Assembly (NCBI GenBank): GCA_031288005.1
Contig: JAITSE010000023.1
Coordinates: 1-22,105 of the forward strand
Direction of reading: 5' to 3'
Length of the DNA: 22,105 bases
Origin: Treponema sp.
GTDB lineage: Bacteria; Spirochaetota; Spirochaetia; Treponematales; Breznakiellaceae
The first letter of the stretch is position 1; each line of letters starts with the position of its first letter. This document shows, in pieces, positions 6,880-13,999 of this stretch. Made by a program: the position numbers and the translations under genes. The notes beneath the pieces were generated by a model that was given only the letters and a program-made list of their open reading frames with translations, had not been told where the DNA came from and made no database searches.

Positions 6880-6949
6880 TTTTTTATCGGCCTTTGCTGA
6901 TGAAATTAGCCGCCGTTTAGCTTTCAATGCCAACCGGAGCCGTCTATGA
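6833..6949 (+). CDS. Possible 38-codon ORF between rpsI and recX
   Basis: An ATG at 6833, inside the 3' end of rpsI in another frame, opens 38 codons ([17 protein letters not shown]…[17 protein letters not shown]). It ends in a TGA that overlaps the recX start as ATGA (6946-6949), the usual mark of translational coupling. The ribosome site is weak (GGAA at 6819-6822). It may be a leader peptide, or chance. Confidence 0.2.
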   Translation: MDSEAPDVAFSFPNANFLSAFADEISRRLAFNANRSRL

Positions 6950-7620
6950 CGGTGGTATCCTTAAAATGCGAAGAACAGACCGGTGAAAAGAAATTTTTTC
7001 GGAAAACCGATCCTATGGTTTTTCGGATAGCACTATCTGATGGTTCAATGTTTTCTTTTAAAGCCGCTTATCTGTCCTCTGAATATGATGTAGAGCAGAT
7101 TTGTATTCCTGAGCGGGAGTTGTCTCAGGCGGAACTGGAAGCGCTTAATTTTGCTTCGGCCTGTTACCGGACGGAACAGGCTGCCCTGCGCCTTACAGCC
7201 AGGGCGGAACAGTACAATTTTGGACTGATCCGCAAGCTGGAAAGCCGCGGTCATTCCGCTTCCTGTGTCCTGGCCGTAGTTGGCGTCCTTTCTTTTGAAG
7301 ACATCATTAATGACAGCCGTTACGCCTCCCTCTGGATACAGTCCCACCTTGCCCGGCAATCAGGGGTCAGTCCCCGCGCCCTTGCCGAGTCCCTGCGGCG
7401 CCGGGGTCTCTCTCGCTCCGCAGTTCAGGGGGCTCTTTCTTCCGTCCTGGATGAAGAAACCGAAGCCGCTCTTCTCCGTTCCTACTTGGAAAAGAATCGC
7501 CGCCGTCCCGTTTCGCGCTTCCGTGCCGCCGAGGAAGGCAGCCTAAGACAACTCCTCCGTTATGAAGGCTTTTCCCCGGACCTTATTGACCGATTCCGGG
7601 AAGAATGTATTCTTCTGTGA
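6946..7620 (+). CDS. recX: RecX-family regulator of RecA
   Basis: RecX binds along RecA filaments in the cytoplasm and limits recombinase and co-protease activity. The 224-residue protein has the family layout: a divergent N-terminal part (1-65), then three-helix repeats with A-x-R-L-x-x-R-x-(x)-Y (about 79-95), the central D-S-R-Y-A-S-L-W-I motif with SPRALAESLRRRGLS (about 141-156), and a third repeat (AALLRSYLEKN to RRPVSRF…LLRYEGFSPDLI). The start ATG has CGGAG at 6935-6939. Its end overlaps the acylphosphatase gene by 16 bases. Link to rpsI may place it under ribosomal control. No lexA-like box was recognised. Confidence 0.85.
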   Translation: MTVVSLKCEEQTGEKKFFRKTDPMVFRIALSDGSMFSFKAAYLSSEYDVEQICIPERELSQAELEALNFASACYRTEQAALRLTARAEQYNFGLIRKLESRGHSASCVLAVVGVLSFEDIINDSRYASLWIQSHLARQSGVSPRALAESLRRRGLSRSAVQGALSSVLDEETEAALLRSYLEKNRRRPVSRFRAAEEGSLRQLLRYEGFSPDLIDRFREECILL

Positions 7621-7919
7621 AGTCCCTAAGCCCTTCCGTACCGGACATTTCCGCCTTCTTTGCCCGCGTCAAAGGCCGTGTTCAAGGCGTGGGCTTCCGC
7701 TATGCCTGCCTGCATGAAGCCCGGCTCCTGAGTCTCTCGGGCTGGGTTCGAAACACCCATGATGGCGATGTCGAAGTTTGGGCCGAAGGCTCCGGGGAAA
7801 AATTGGAAACTTTTCTCCTTTGGCTTCATCATGGTCCTCCAGGCGCCTGCGTTGATACCGTGGATTACAACCCCCGGTCAGCCGCCGGGGACGGCAAAGA
7901 TTTTAGGGTTGTGTATTGA
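7605..7919 (+). CDS. acyP: Acylphosphatase
   Basis: Acylphosphatases hydrolyse carboxyl-phosphate bonds such as acetyl phosphate or 1,3-bisphosphoglycerate. The 104-residue protein has both active-site elements: the phosphate loop GRVQGVGFR (R32 binds phosphate) and GWVRNTHDG (N50 orients water). The C-terminal FRVVY strand is also typical. About 15 extra residues precede the usual core (FFARVKGRV), so a later start is possible, but ATG 7605 is the only in-frame ATG. It overlaps the end of recX by 16 bases, which implies co-translation. Confidence 0.92.
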   Translation: MYSSVKSLSPSVPDISAFFARVKGRVQGVGFRYACLHEARLLSLSGWVRNTHDGDVEVWAEGSGEKLETFLLWLHHGPPGACVDTVDYNPRSAAGDGKDFRVVY

Positions 7920-7989
7920 AAATATTAATTTGCCCCGGTTTCATTGGACCGGAAGTCCAAATCCGGCTGCCGCGTCCATTAGGTTCAAT

Positions 7990-8126
7990 AGAGTTGTTAA
8001 ATCAATAAGCCCGCCCTGAAATCGAACCCTCGATGGGGTATGTTGTTCTTCAGTGGCGGTTAGACTTGCATAAACTTCGTTTCTGAAGGTAATACCTTAA
8101 AGCGTAATTGCTTAGAGCTTGCTCCC
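7990..8126 (+). repeat. Dispersed modular repeat, copy 2
   Basis: Lies between the convergent acylphosphatase and the 505-codon gene. Shares CCCGCCCTGAAATCGAA (8010-8026) and GGGGTATGTTGTTCTTCA (8035-8052) exactly with copy 1, then GGTTAGACTTGCA (8058-8070), a short triloop palindrome AAAC-TTC-GTTT (8072-8082), GGTAATACCTTAAA and finally GAGCTTGCTCC (8116-8126), which recurs at 20587-20597. Confidence 0.75.
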
Positions 8127-8129
8127 GGT

Positions 8130-9626
8130 TTACTCCTTGCCGCTGTCAAACACGATCTTCCCCAGAGCCGACGCACTGGGAGCTATAGCGGCCCGGTATT
8201 TCTCCAGGGCTGTTTTTTCCCGGTCCAATTCCGTAAAGGCGTAAACCGCTTTCCCTGTTTCGTCCAGGGAGACGTCGGGATTGGCGTAGGCGCCGAATTC
8301 CTTGATGAGCCGGTCCTGAGCTGCGGCAAGGTTTTGAGGCCGACATTCTTTAGTATGGGGGATGATTTCCTGGGGCTTAACCGTCAAGGGAACATCCCAG
8401 ATACGGCTGTACCCGCTTTTCCTAAAATTTTCCAGTTTCACATCTTCATTATCCCGCTTGTTCAAGACGAAACGGAGACCAGGGATGAGCCAGAAAAGCA
8501 GGGAAAAGATCAGGGGGACTAGGCCCAGGACAAAGACGATGATGGGAAGAGGATTGGCGGAGACAGCGGAAAGGAGCACATAGAGGACGCCGTACAGATA
8601 GGAACTGGCGTTGAAATCCGCCTGGGTGAGGATGGCTCCGGTCTTCAGCGCGTTATAAAGGAAGTACGAACCGAAGACAAGATTCACCCCATTGATCAGG
8701 CTGAACCAGACGTTCATCTTCTTTTCGTTAGACGAAAAAGATTTAAGCCGTTTGATAGGCCCGGACAATCCTGGGAAGGAGCGGTCCTTAGTATCCGCCC
8801 TTAACAGGAGATCGTCAAAGCGGTAAACTACCGTTCCATCCTCGGTGGCCTCAGGAAGTCCCCCGAATTCGACGCAATAGGAGGTGATCCGCTCTTCCGC
8901 CTTATCCGGGGGAAGCCCGGTCAGGGACATCAGTTCAGGCAGGGAGATAAGCCCTCGGTTGGCCTGGATATAGGCGATGACCGCCTGTTTCTCCCGGCTC
9001 GGCCAGTCCGCGTTGGGGTCCCCATCGCCGAAGACAAAGGAAAAAATCGCCTTGTGCAGGGGGCGGCCCCTGGAGCGCGCCGGGGAACCAGTTCCCCGGT
9101 AATGGGGGTCTGTGGCCTTGAGCAGTTCTGAATAGAACCATATATGAATGATCATATTAAAGATTCTGGAGGCCAGGAAAAGTCCGCCTATGCCGTCGTC
9201 CCGGCGGGAAGACCGGTTATTTGAACTAGTGCTTGCCGCCATGGATAGTACAAGGGCCGCCAGGGCGATGAGCATAAAAAAGACAAAATAGCCCACCAGC
9301 ATCAGCAAGATCCACACCTTAAAGACCCAGGAAGCGGCGATTTTAATTCCCTTCTTTAATTTTTCCCCGGCTTTCCGTAAACCGGCGCGGAATCCCCGGT
9401 ATTTGCTTACAAATCCATGGGGAAAAGAATAGAGGATTTCTCCCGATTCGGTCACTTCCAGACGGGCGGAATACTCGTCTGCGGCAATGGGGACCAATTC
9501 CCGAACGGTTTGCAGGGGGAGGGCGGTTTTGGCGACAATATCCGCAACCGTTGCCCCGTTTCGCCGCCGGCGAAACGCATCCGTAACCTTTTCATATTCC
9601 GCCCTGTCAAAATGCCGTTCCATCAT
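8130..9626 (-). CDS. Large unknown membrane protein with three similar soluble modules
   Basis: This 498-residue protein is not recognised. From the N-terminus: a helix-turn-helix-like segment (about 10-50), a hydrophobic stretch (about 97-130) and a second one near 148-170, a winged-helix-like segment (about 205-265), a membrane region (about 300-395, several spans), and a C-terminal soluble part. Each soluble part ends in a similar beta-hairpin: ESGEILYSFP, EDGTVVYRFDD and ETGKAVYAFTE. The modules may therefore be diverged copies of one fold on the membrane. Start ATG 9626 follows AAGGAGG (9634-9640) by 7 bases; an in-frame start at 9647 lies upstream of that site and is less likely. Single gene, no partners adjacent. 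Confidence 0.85.
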   Translation of the reverse strand: MMERHFDRAEYEKVTDAFRRRRNGATVADIVAKTALPLQTVRELVPIAADEYSARLEVTESGEILYSFPHGFVSKYRGFRAGLRKAGEKLKKGIKIAASWVFKVWILLMLVGYFVFFMLIALAALVLSMAASTSSNNRSSRRDDGIGGLFLASRIFNMIIHIWFYSELLKATDPHYRGTGSPARSRGRPLHKAIFSFVFGDGDPNADWPSREKQAVIAYIQANRGLISLPELMSLTGLPPDKAEERITSYCVEFGGLPEATEDGTVVYRFDDLLLRADTKDRSFPGLSGPIKRLKSFSSNEKKMNVWFSLINGVNLVFGSYFLYNALKTGAILTQADFNASSYLYGVLYVLLSAVSANPLPIIVFVLGLVPLIFSLLFWLIPGLRFVLNKRDNEDVKLENFRKSGYSRIWDVPLTVKPQEIIPHTKECRPQNLAAAQDRLIKEFGAYANPDVSLDETGKAVYAFTELDREKTALEKYRAAIAPSASALGKIVFDSGKE

Positions 9627-9683
9627 ATAAACGCCTCCTTGATCCAATTCAATATTTTATTCTGTTCAGGCATGGAAGTCCGC

Positions 9684-9711
9684 GTTATATTCCTAAAATA
9701 GTTGTTGAGAA
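9684..9711 (-). promoter_or_regulatory. Weak candidate promoter for the 8130-9626 gene
   Basis: On the minus strand TTCTCA (9711-9706) lies 16 bases before TATAAC (9689-9684). The -10 is good, the -35 matches four of six. It predicts a leader of about 50 bases ahead of the strong AAGGAGG site. Confidence 0.35.
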
Positions 9712-9798
9712 GATCAAGCGCATCTTTTCATGTACCAGTCTCTTGTAATAAGCAGTCTGGCTGCGGGCAAGCTCTTTTATCGAACCAGGATTTCAGCA

Positions 9799-9865
9799 GG
9801 GTATTAAAATTTCGCCGCAAATCAAGCGAGCCCGCCGCAGAGCCTCCCCCGCGCAAGCGGATTCT
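9799..9865 (+). repeat. Dispersed modular repeat, copy 3 (partial)
   Basis: GGGTATTAAAATTTCGCCGCAA (9799-9820) resembles the repeat end at 3917-3944 and 11546-11574. It is followed by GCCGCAGAGCCTCCCCCG (9834-9851), identical to 15281-15298, then GCAAGCGG with similar flanks in both. The surrounding 9720-9960 holds no gene. Confidence 0.65.
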
Positions 9866-9977
9866 GGAAACAACTGCCTCGATTAGTAATCGTCATGAAG
9901 AAATATCCCGCCCCATTACAGAAGTTAATGGGATTCTAATATGTATTAGGAAAAAATAAAAGGCGGAACGTCGCCCT

Positions 9978-10171
9978 GCAACCGCTGCGCGGTTGCTTTG
10001 GAGTTTTTAGCTCCTATGAGACCTTCGGTCTCCGGGCTTCTCCCGGGGGCCGGTTCTACGGGGAAAACATGCGGGGAGTTTTGCGGAATATCAAAAAGTT
10101 CTAAGAGACCCGCAGGGTCTCACATCCATAAAAGCCCGCAAAACTCCTTAGCAATTTGCGAAGCAAATTGC
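9978..10171. repeat. Cluster of short palindromic hairpins behind glgC
   Basis: In about 195 non-coding bases: GCAACCGC-TGC-GCGGTTGC (9978-9996), GGAG/CTCC (10000-10014), GAGACC-TTC-GGTCTC (10018-10032), CCGGG/CCCGG (10032-10046), a 12-bp outer stem (10075-10086 with 10136-10147) enclosing GAGACCC-GCA-GGGTCTC (10105-10121), and GCAATTTGC-GAA-GCAAATTGC (10151-10171). The three-base loops are all TNC or GNA, closed by C-G. The cluster starts 26 bases behind the glgC stop and may also end its transcript. Confidence 0.85.
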
Positions 10172-10196
10172 AGGCTTGCGGCGGGCGTAGACGCGG

Positions 10197-11468
10197 TTAT
10201 ATTACTGTTCCAGGATAGAGCACAGCATTTTTTGGAATAACGATGATCCCGTCCACGATGTAGTAGTGGCCATAGTTGCCTTCGCTGCGGTTAAGATCGT
10301 CTATACCTATGCGGCAGCCTTCGCCTATACAAGCGTTTTTGTCGATAATCGCGCCTTTAATAATGCTGCCCCTGCCTATGCCCACATTCGGCGCCCGTTT
10401 TTCGGCGTTTTGCTGTTTCTGCGCATTGGTCTCGTAGAAGTCGGCGCCCATACAGATAACTCCGTTAAGGCTTGCCCCGGATTCTATGATGGTTCTGACA
10501 CCGACTATGGAGTTGGAAATCGACGCGTTTGTGATGATGCACCCTTCCGCGGCAATGGACTGGTTCATGTTGCTGAAATTCATTTTTGATGGGGGAAGAT
10601 TCCTGATGTGGGTATAAATAGGTTTATTTTCCGCATAAAAATCGAATTTCGGCGTCAGACTGGTCAGATTAAGGTTGGCCTCGTAGAAATTTTTTATTGT
10701 ACCTATGTCTTCCCAATAACCATTAAAGACGTATGCGTTGACTTTTAGGCTGTTGATGGCCATGGGAATGATCTCTTTGCCGAAATCTGTACATTCATTG
10801 GCAAGGCAGCTTTCCATGGCTTCGGCGTTGAACACATAGATACCCATGGAAGCCAGGAATTCGTCCCCCCTGGATTTATCCTGCCGCAGTTCAGCGGGGG
10901 TCTTAAAATCGGCGATATCTTTTGTGGGGCCGGGTTTTTCCAAAAATTCAGTGATATTGTTATTTTTATTTACTTTGAGGATTCCAAGCTGGCTGGCGTC
11001 ATCACGGGAAACCGTCGTACAGGCGATAGAAATAGCCGCTTTGGATTCCCGATGCTTATTCAGAAAATCTTTTAAATCCATACGGTAGAGTTGGTCGCCG
11101 GAAAGGATCATGTAATACGATGGATTCTGGGTTCTAAAATGAATAAAATTTTTCCGTACCGCATCAGCGGTGCCTTCGTACCAGCCTGAATGGTCAAAAG
11201 TCTGTTCCGCCGCAAGTATTTCAACGAAACCCTTGGAAAAAGAATCGAAAATGTAGGTCTGAGACAAATGTAAATGCAGGGACGCTGAATTAAACTGCGT
11301 CAGTATGTATATTTGCCGGAGGTTTGCGTTTATACAGTTAGAAATAGGAATATCAACAAGCCGGTACTTTCCTCCAAAAGGGACAGCCGGCTTCGCTCTG
11401 GCTTGAGTTAAGGGAAATAAACGAGTTCCCTTGCCGCCGCCTAATACTATTGATAAAACTTCAGCCAT
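10197..11468 (-). CDS. glgC: Glucose-1-phosphate adenylyltransferase
   Basis: GlgC makes ADP-glucose from glucose-1-phosphate and ATP, the committed step of bacterial glycogen synthesis. The 423-residue length fits. Motifs in order: nucleotide loop GGGKGTRLFPLT (10-21) with AKPAVPFGGKYRL (25-37), GTADAV (99-104), SGDQLYRMD (123-131), EFLEKP (174-179), SMGIYVF (207-213) and YWEDIGTI, then a C-terminal left-handed beta-helix domain ending PGTVI. The sequence has the plant/cyanobacterial style (ASQLGILKV, NYGHYYIVDGIIVIPK), as do some spirochaete enzymes. Start ATG 11468 has AAGGAGG 7 bases upstream, and a good promoter is at 11502-11530. It stands alone; no glgA, glgB or glgP is in the window. 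Confidence 0.96.
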   Translation of the reverse strand: MAEVLSIVLGGGKGTRLFPLTQARAKPAVPFGGKYRLVDIPISNCINANLRQIYILTQFNSASLHLHLSQTYIFDSFSKGFVEILAAEQTFDHSGWYEGTADAVRKNFIHFRTQNPSYYMILSGDQLYRMDLKDFLNKHRESKAAISIACTTVSRDDASQLGILKVNKNNNITEFLEKPGPTKDIADFKTPAELRQDKSRGDEFLASMGIYVFNAEAMESCLANECTDFGKEIIPMAINSLKVNAYVFNGYWEDIGTIKNFYEANLNLTSLTPKFDFYAENKPIYTHIRNLPPSKMNFSNMNQSIAAEGCIITNASISNSIVGVRTIIESGASLNGVICMGADFYETNAQKQQNAEKRAPNVGIGRGSIIKGAIIDKNACIGEGCRIGIDDLNRSEGNYGHYYIVDGIIVIPKNAVLYPGTVI

Positions 11469-11501
11469 GGGCTGCCTCCTTATTTTCTAAATCTATTCCT
11501 T

Positions 11502-11530
11502 AGTATAATAGGGAAATATCAATTTGTCGA
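11502..11530 (-). promoter_or_regulatory. Promoter of glgC
   Basis: On the minus strand TCGACA (11530-11525, 5 of 6) and TATACT (11507-11502, 5 of 6) are separated by exactly 17 bases, 34 bases ahead of the start codon. Copy 4 of the dispersed repeat ends 15 bases upstream of the -35. Confidence 0.6.
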
Positions 11531-11545
11531 TACTGTTTTTTTACG

Positions 11546-11690
11546 TTTATTTGCAGCGAAAGATTTAATACCCCGCCGAACCTTCGATTCGAGATCTGGG
11601 GCGGTTAAAAAATAAATATTAAATCCTGAGTGAAGCCGCCTTATAAGAACAGCATACCCCGTCCGCTTGCGGTGGTGTTCTTCATTTAGA
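11546..11690 (-). repeat. Dispersed modular repeat, copy 4 (inverted)
   Basis: Read on the minus strand it carries GGGGTATGCTGTTCTT (11660-11645; 15 of 16 with copies 1 and 2), then GGCGGGGTATTAAATC… to …CAAATAAA (11546-11574), closely matching 3917-3944. The other end contains CCGCTTGCGG (11663-11672). It fills the space between the divergent glgC and mrfA promoters. Confidence 0.7.
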
Positions 11691-11696
11691 TACAAT
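11667..11696 (+). promoter_or_regulatory. Candidate promoter of mrfAB, probably leaderless
   Basis: TACAAT (11691-11696, 5 of 6) lies 8 bases before the mrfA ATG; a weak -35 TTGCGG (11667-11672) is 18 bases further up. Transcription would begin within about two bases of the start codon, consistent with the lack of a Shine-Dalgarno. Part of this promoter lies in repeat sequence. Confidence 0.35.
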
Positions 11697-11704
11697 AATA
11701 AGCC

Positions 11705-13999
11705 ATGGATAATGCCGCTGTGTTGGAAAAAATCCTCGCTGATCCCGCCTTCGCCGGGAATATCGTTGTTGAACGGCGCCTCCCGGCTAGGGAAGGGGTA
11801 TATGCGCCGTTTCCCGAAGACCTGGAGCCGGCGATTGCTGGCGCGTTACGGCGGCGGGGGATAACCCGGCTCTACAGCCACCAGAAAGCGGTGTGGGACG
11901 AAATTCGCCGGGGCCGCCATGTGGTGGTGGTTACCCCGACGGCTTCGGGGAAAACCCTCTGTTACAACCTGCCGGTTCTCCAGGCCCTGCTCAGGGACGA
12001 AAAGGCCCGGGCCCTCTACCTCTTTCCCACCAAGGCCCTTTCCCAGGATCAGCAGTCGGAACTGAACGAACTGATTGGCCCCGATGGGGAGCTTCCCATC
12101 AAGGCCGCCACCTATGACGGGGATACGCCGGACAGCCTCCGGGTGGCGGCCAGGGACCAGGGGCGCATCATCATCTCCAACCCCGATATGCTCCACGCCG
12201 GGGTCCTGCCCAATCATCCCCGGTGGATCAAGTTCTTCTCGAATCTCGCCTACATCGTCATCGACGAAACCCACGCCTACCGGGGCGTCTTTGGAAGCCA
12301 TGTCGCCAATGTGATCCGCCGCCTCCGCCGGGTCGCCGCGTTTTACGGGTCCCGGCCCTGTTTCATCCTCTGTTCCGCCACCATCGCCAACCCCCGGGAA
12401 CTGGCGGAAACCCTTATCGGGGACCGGGCCGTCCTCGTGGACCGGAACGGCGCGCCCCAGGGGGAGAAGCGGGTCATCCTCTACAACCCGCCCCTGGAGG
12501 ACGCGGTCCAAGGCATCAGGCGGAGCGTGATCACCGAAAGCCGCCGCTGGATGCTGGCTTTCCTCAAGGGGGGGATCAAGACCATCCTCTTTGCCCATTC
12601 CCGTATCAAGACCGAGGTGGCCGCTTCGTATGTAAACGACGACCTGGCCAACATCTTCACCGGCAACTCCCGTATACGGGTGGAAGCCTACCGGGGCGGC
12701 CTGCTTCCCAATGAGCGGCGGGAAATAGAGCGGGGCCTCCGGGAGGGGACCATACAGGGGGTTGTGTCCACCAACGCCCTGGAACTGGGGATAGACATAG
12801 GCGGCCTTGACGCCTCGGTAGTGGCGGGCTTCCCCGGCTCCTTCAACTCCTTCTGGCAGCAGTCGGGCCGGGCCGGACGCCGGGGGGGCCTGTCCGTGGC
12901 GGTCTTTGTGGCTTCTTCTTCTCCCCTGGACCAGTTCATCATGAACAATCCCGAATGGTTCTTCCGTAAGAGCGCCGAAGAGGGCCGCATTGATCCCGAT
13001 AACCCCTATATCTTCTCAGACCATGTAAAGTGCGCCGCCTTTGAGCTCCCCTTTCGTGATGAGGCCCTGGAAGAATCGGCGGAAGCCGGGGGAGACCCTT
13101 TTGGGCCTGATACGCGGGAGGCCCTGGGCTCCCTGGAAGAGGAAGGGATAGTACGCCATACGGAGGGCCGCTGGTATTGGGCAGCCCGGCCCTGTCCGGC
13201 GGAAGGGGTCAGCCTGCGGTCGGCGGCGACGGACAACGTGGTTATTGTGGACGGCACTTCCGGCAGGAACCTGGTGATAGGCGAGATGGACCGGCCCAGC
13301 GCCAAGGAACTCCTCTTTGAAAACGCCGTCTACCTGCACCGGGGAAGGCAGTACCTGGTGGAATCCCTGGACATAGAAAACCGGAAGTGCCTGGTCCGTG
13401 AGGCGGAGGTGAACTATTTCACCGACGGCCTTGTAAAGACGGACATCAAGGTCCTGTCGGAAGACGAGCGGATCGGGAATGGCGTAGTGGGAGACATTCT
13501 GGTCCGCTCCCAGGCGGTTCGATTCAAGAAGATACGCTTCCATACCCACGAAAATATAGGGTACGGCGACATAAGCCTGCCGGAGGAGGAGATGGAGACC
13601 CGGTTCCTGGCCCTCCTTTTCAGGGCTGAAACGCCGGAAGGGGCGGTCCTCAAGGACCGAGGAGAGACGGAAGCCGGTTCCATCCTCTCGGGCGCGGGGA
13701 CCCTGATCAAGCGCATCGCCCCCATCTTCCTGCTCTGCGATCCCCGGGACTTAGGGGTAGCGGAACGGGTCCGGGACCCCCACTTCGGTATTCCGGCCCT
13801 CTACATCTACGACAAGTATCCCGGCGGAACCGGCCTTTCCGAAGCCCTCGCCCGCCGGACAGAAGACCTCTTCCGCTCGGCCTACGGCGCGGCGGCGGCC
13901 TGCCCCTGTCAAGGAGGCTGCCCGTCCTGCGTAGGACCGGGGGGAAACAAGGCGGGGACCAGGGCCTTTCTCAAGGCCCTCGCCGATCATGGGAAGTAA
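11705..13999 (+). CDS. mrfA: MrfA/YprA-type DExH helicase with DUF1998 domain
   Basis: Superfamily 2 helicase of the MrfA (YprA) group, which in Bacillus works with MrfB in mitomycin C lesion repair independently of UvrABC. The 764-residue protein has all core motifs: Q-like YSHQ (57-60), Walker A TPTASGKT (77-84), FPTKALSQDQ (107-116), SNPDMLH (158-164), DETH (187-190), SAT (224-226), STNALELGIDIGG (355-367) and QQSGRAGRRG (385-394). The C-terminal DUF1998 region carries four cysteines C733, C735, C739 and C742, matching the metal-binding set of the family. Residues 1-60 align in outline with Bacillus YprA, supporting ATG 11705 although no ribosome site is visible. It overlaps mrfB by 11 bases. 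GC-rich, like mrfB. Confidence 0.93.
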   Translation: MDNAAVLEKILADPAFAGNIVVERRLPAREGVYAPFPEDLEPAIAGALRRRGITRLYSHQKAVWDEIRRGRHVVVVTPTASGKTLCYNLPVLQALLRDEKARALYLFPTKALSQDQQSELNELIGPDGELPIKAATYDGDTPDSLRVAARDQGRIIISNPDMLHAGVLPNHPRWIKFFSNLAYIVIDETHAYRGVFGSHVANVIRRLRRVAAFYGSRPCFILCSATIANPRELAETLIGDRAVLVDRNGAPQGEKRVILYNPPLEDAVQGIRRSVITESRRWMLAFLKGGIKTILFAHSRIKTEVAASYVNDDLANIFTGNSRIRVEAYRGGLLPNERREIERGLREGTIQGVVSTNALELGIDIGGLDASVVAGFPGSFNSFWQQSGRAGRRGGLSVAVFVASSSPLDQFIMNNPEWFFRKSAEEGRIDPDNPYIFSDHVKCAAFELPFRDEALEESAEAGGDPFGPDTREALGSLEEEGIVRHTEGRWYWAARPCPAEGVSLRSAATDNVVIVDGTSGRNLVIGEMDRPSAKELLFENAVYLHRGRQYLVESLDIENRKCLVREAEVNYFTDGLVKTDIKVLSEDERIGNGVVGDILVRSQAVRFKKIRFHTHENIGYGDISLPEEEMETRFLALLFRAETPEGAVLKDRGETEAGSILSGAGTLIKRIAPIFLLCDPRDLGVAERVRDPHFGIPALYIYDKYPGGTGLSEALARRTEDLFRSAYGAAAACPCQGGCPSCVGPGGNKAGTRAFLKALADHGK

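Larger units (their letters stand above)
9627..10196. other. 570-base spacer between two minus-strand genes
   Basis: Contains a weak minus-strand promoter (9684-9711), a partial dispersed repeat (9799-9865), an AT-rich stretch without recognisable content (9880-9960) and the hairpin cluster (9978-10171). The open frames at 9702-9959 and 9998-10240 are made of repeat and hairpin sequence and are not credible genes. Confidence 0.65.

Noticed and set aside
9978..10171. CRISPR array
   Set aside because: The palindromes differ in sequence and spacing; no identical direct repeats with regular spacers and no cas genes are nearby.
11846..12598. 250-codon minus-strand frame, and others within 13016-13549 and 14799-15275
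   Set aside because: All lie opposite the well-supported mrfA and mrfB genes, are rich in G, P and R, and show no motifs; typical shadows in high-GC sequence.
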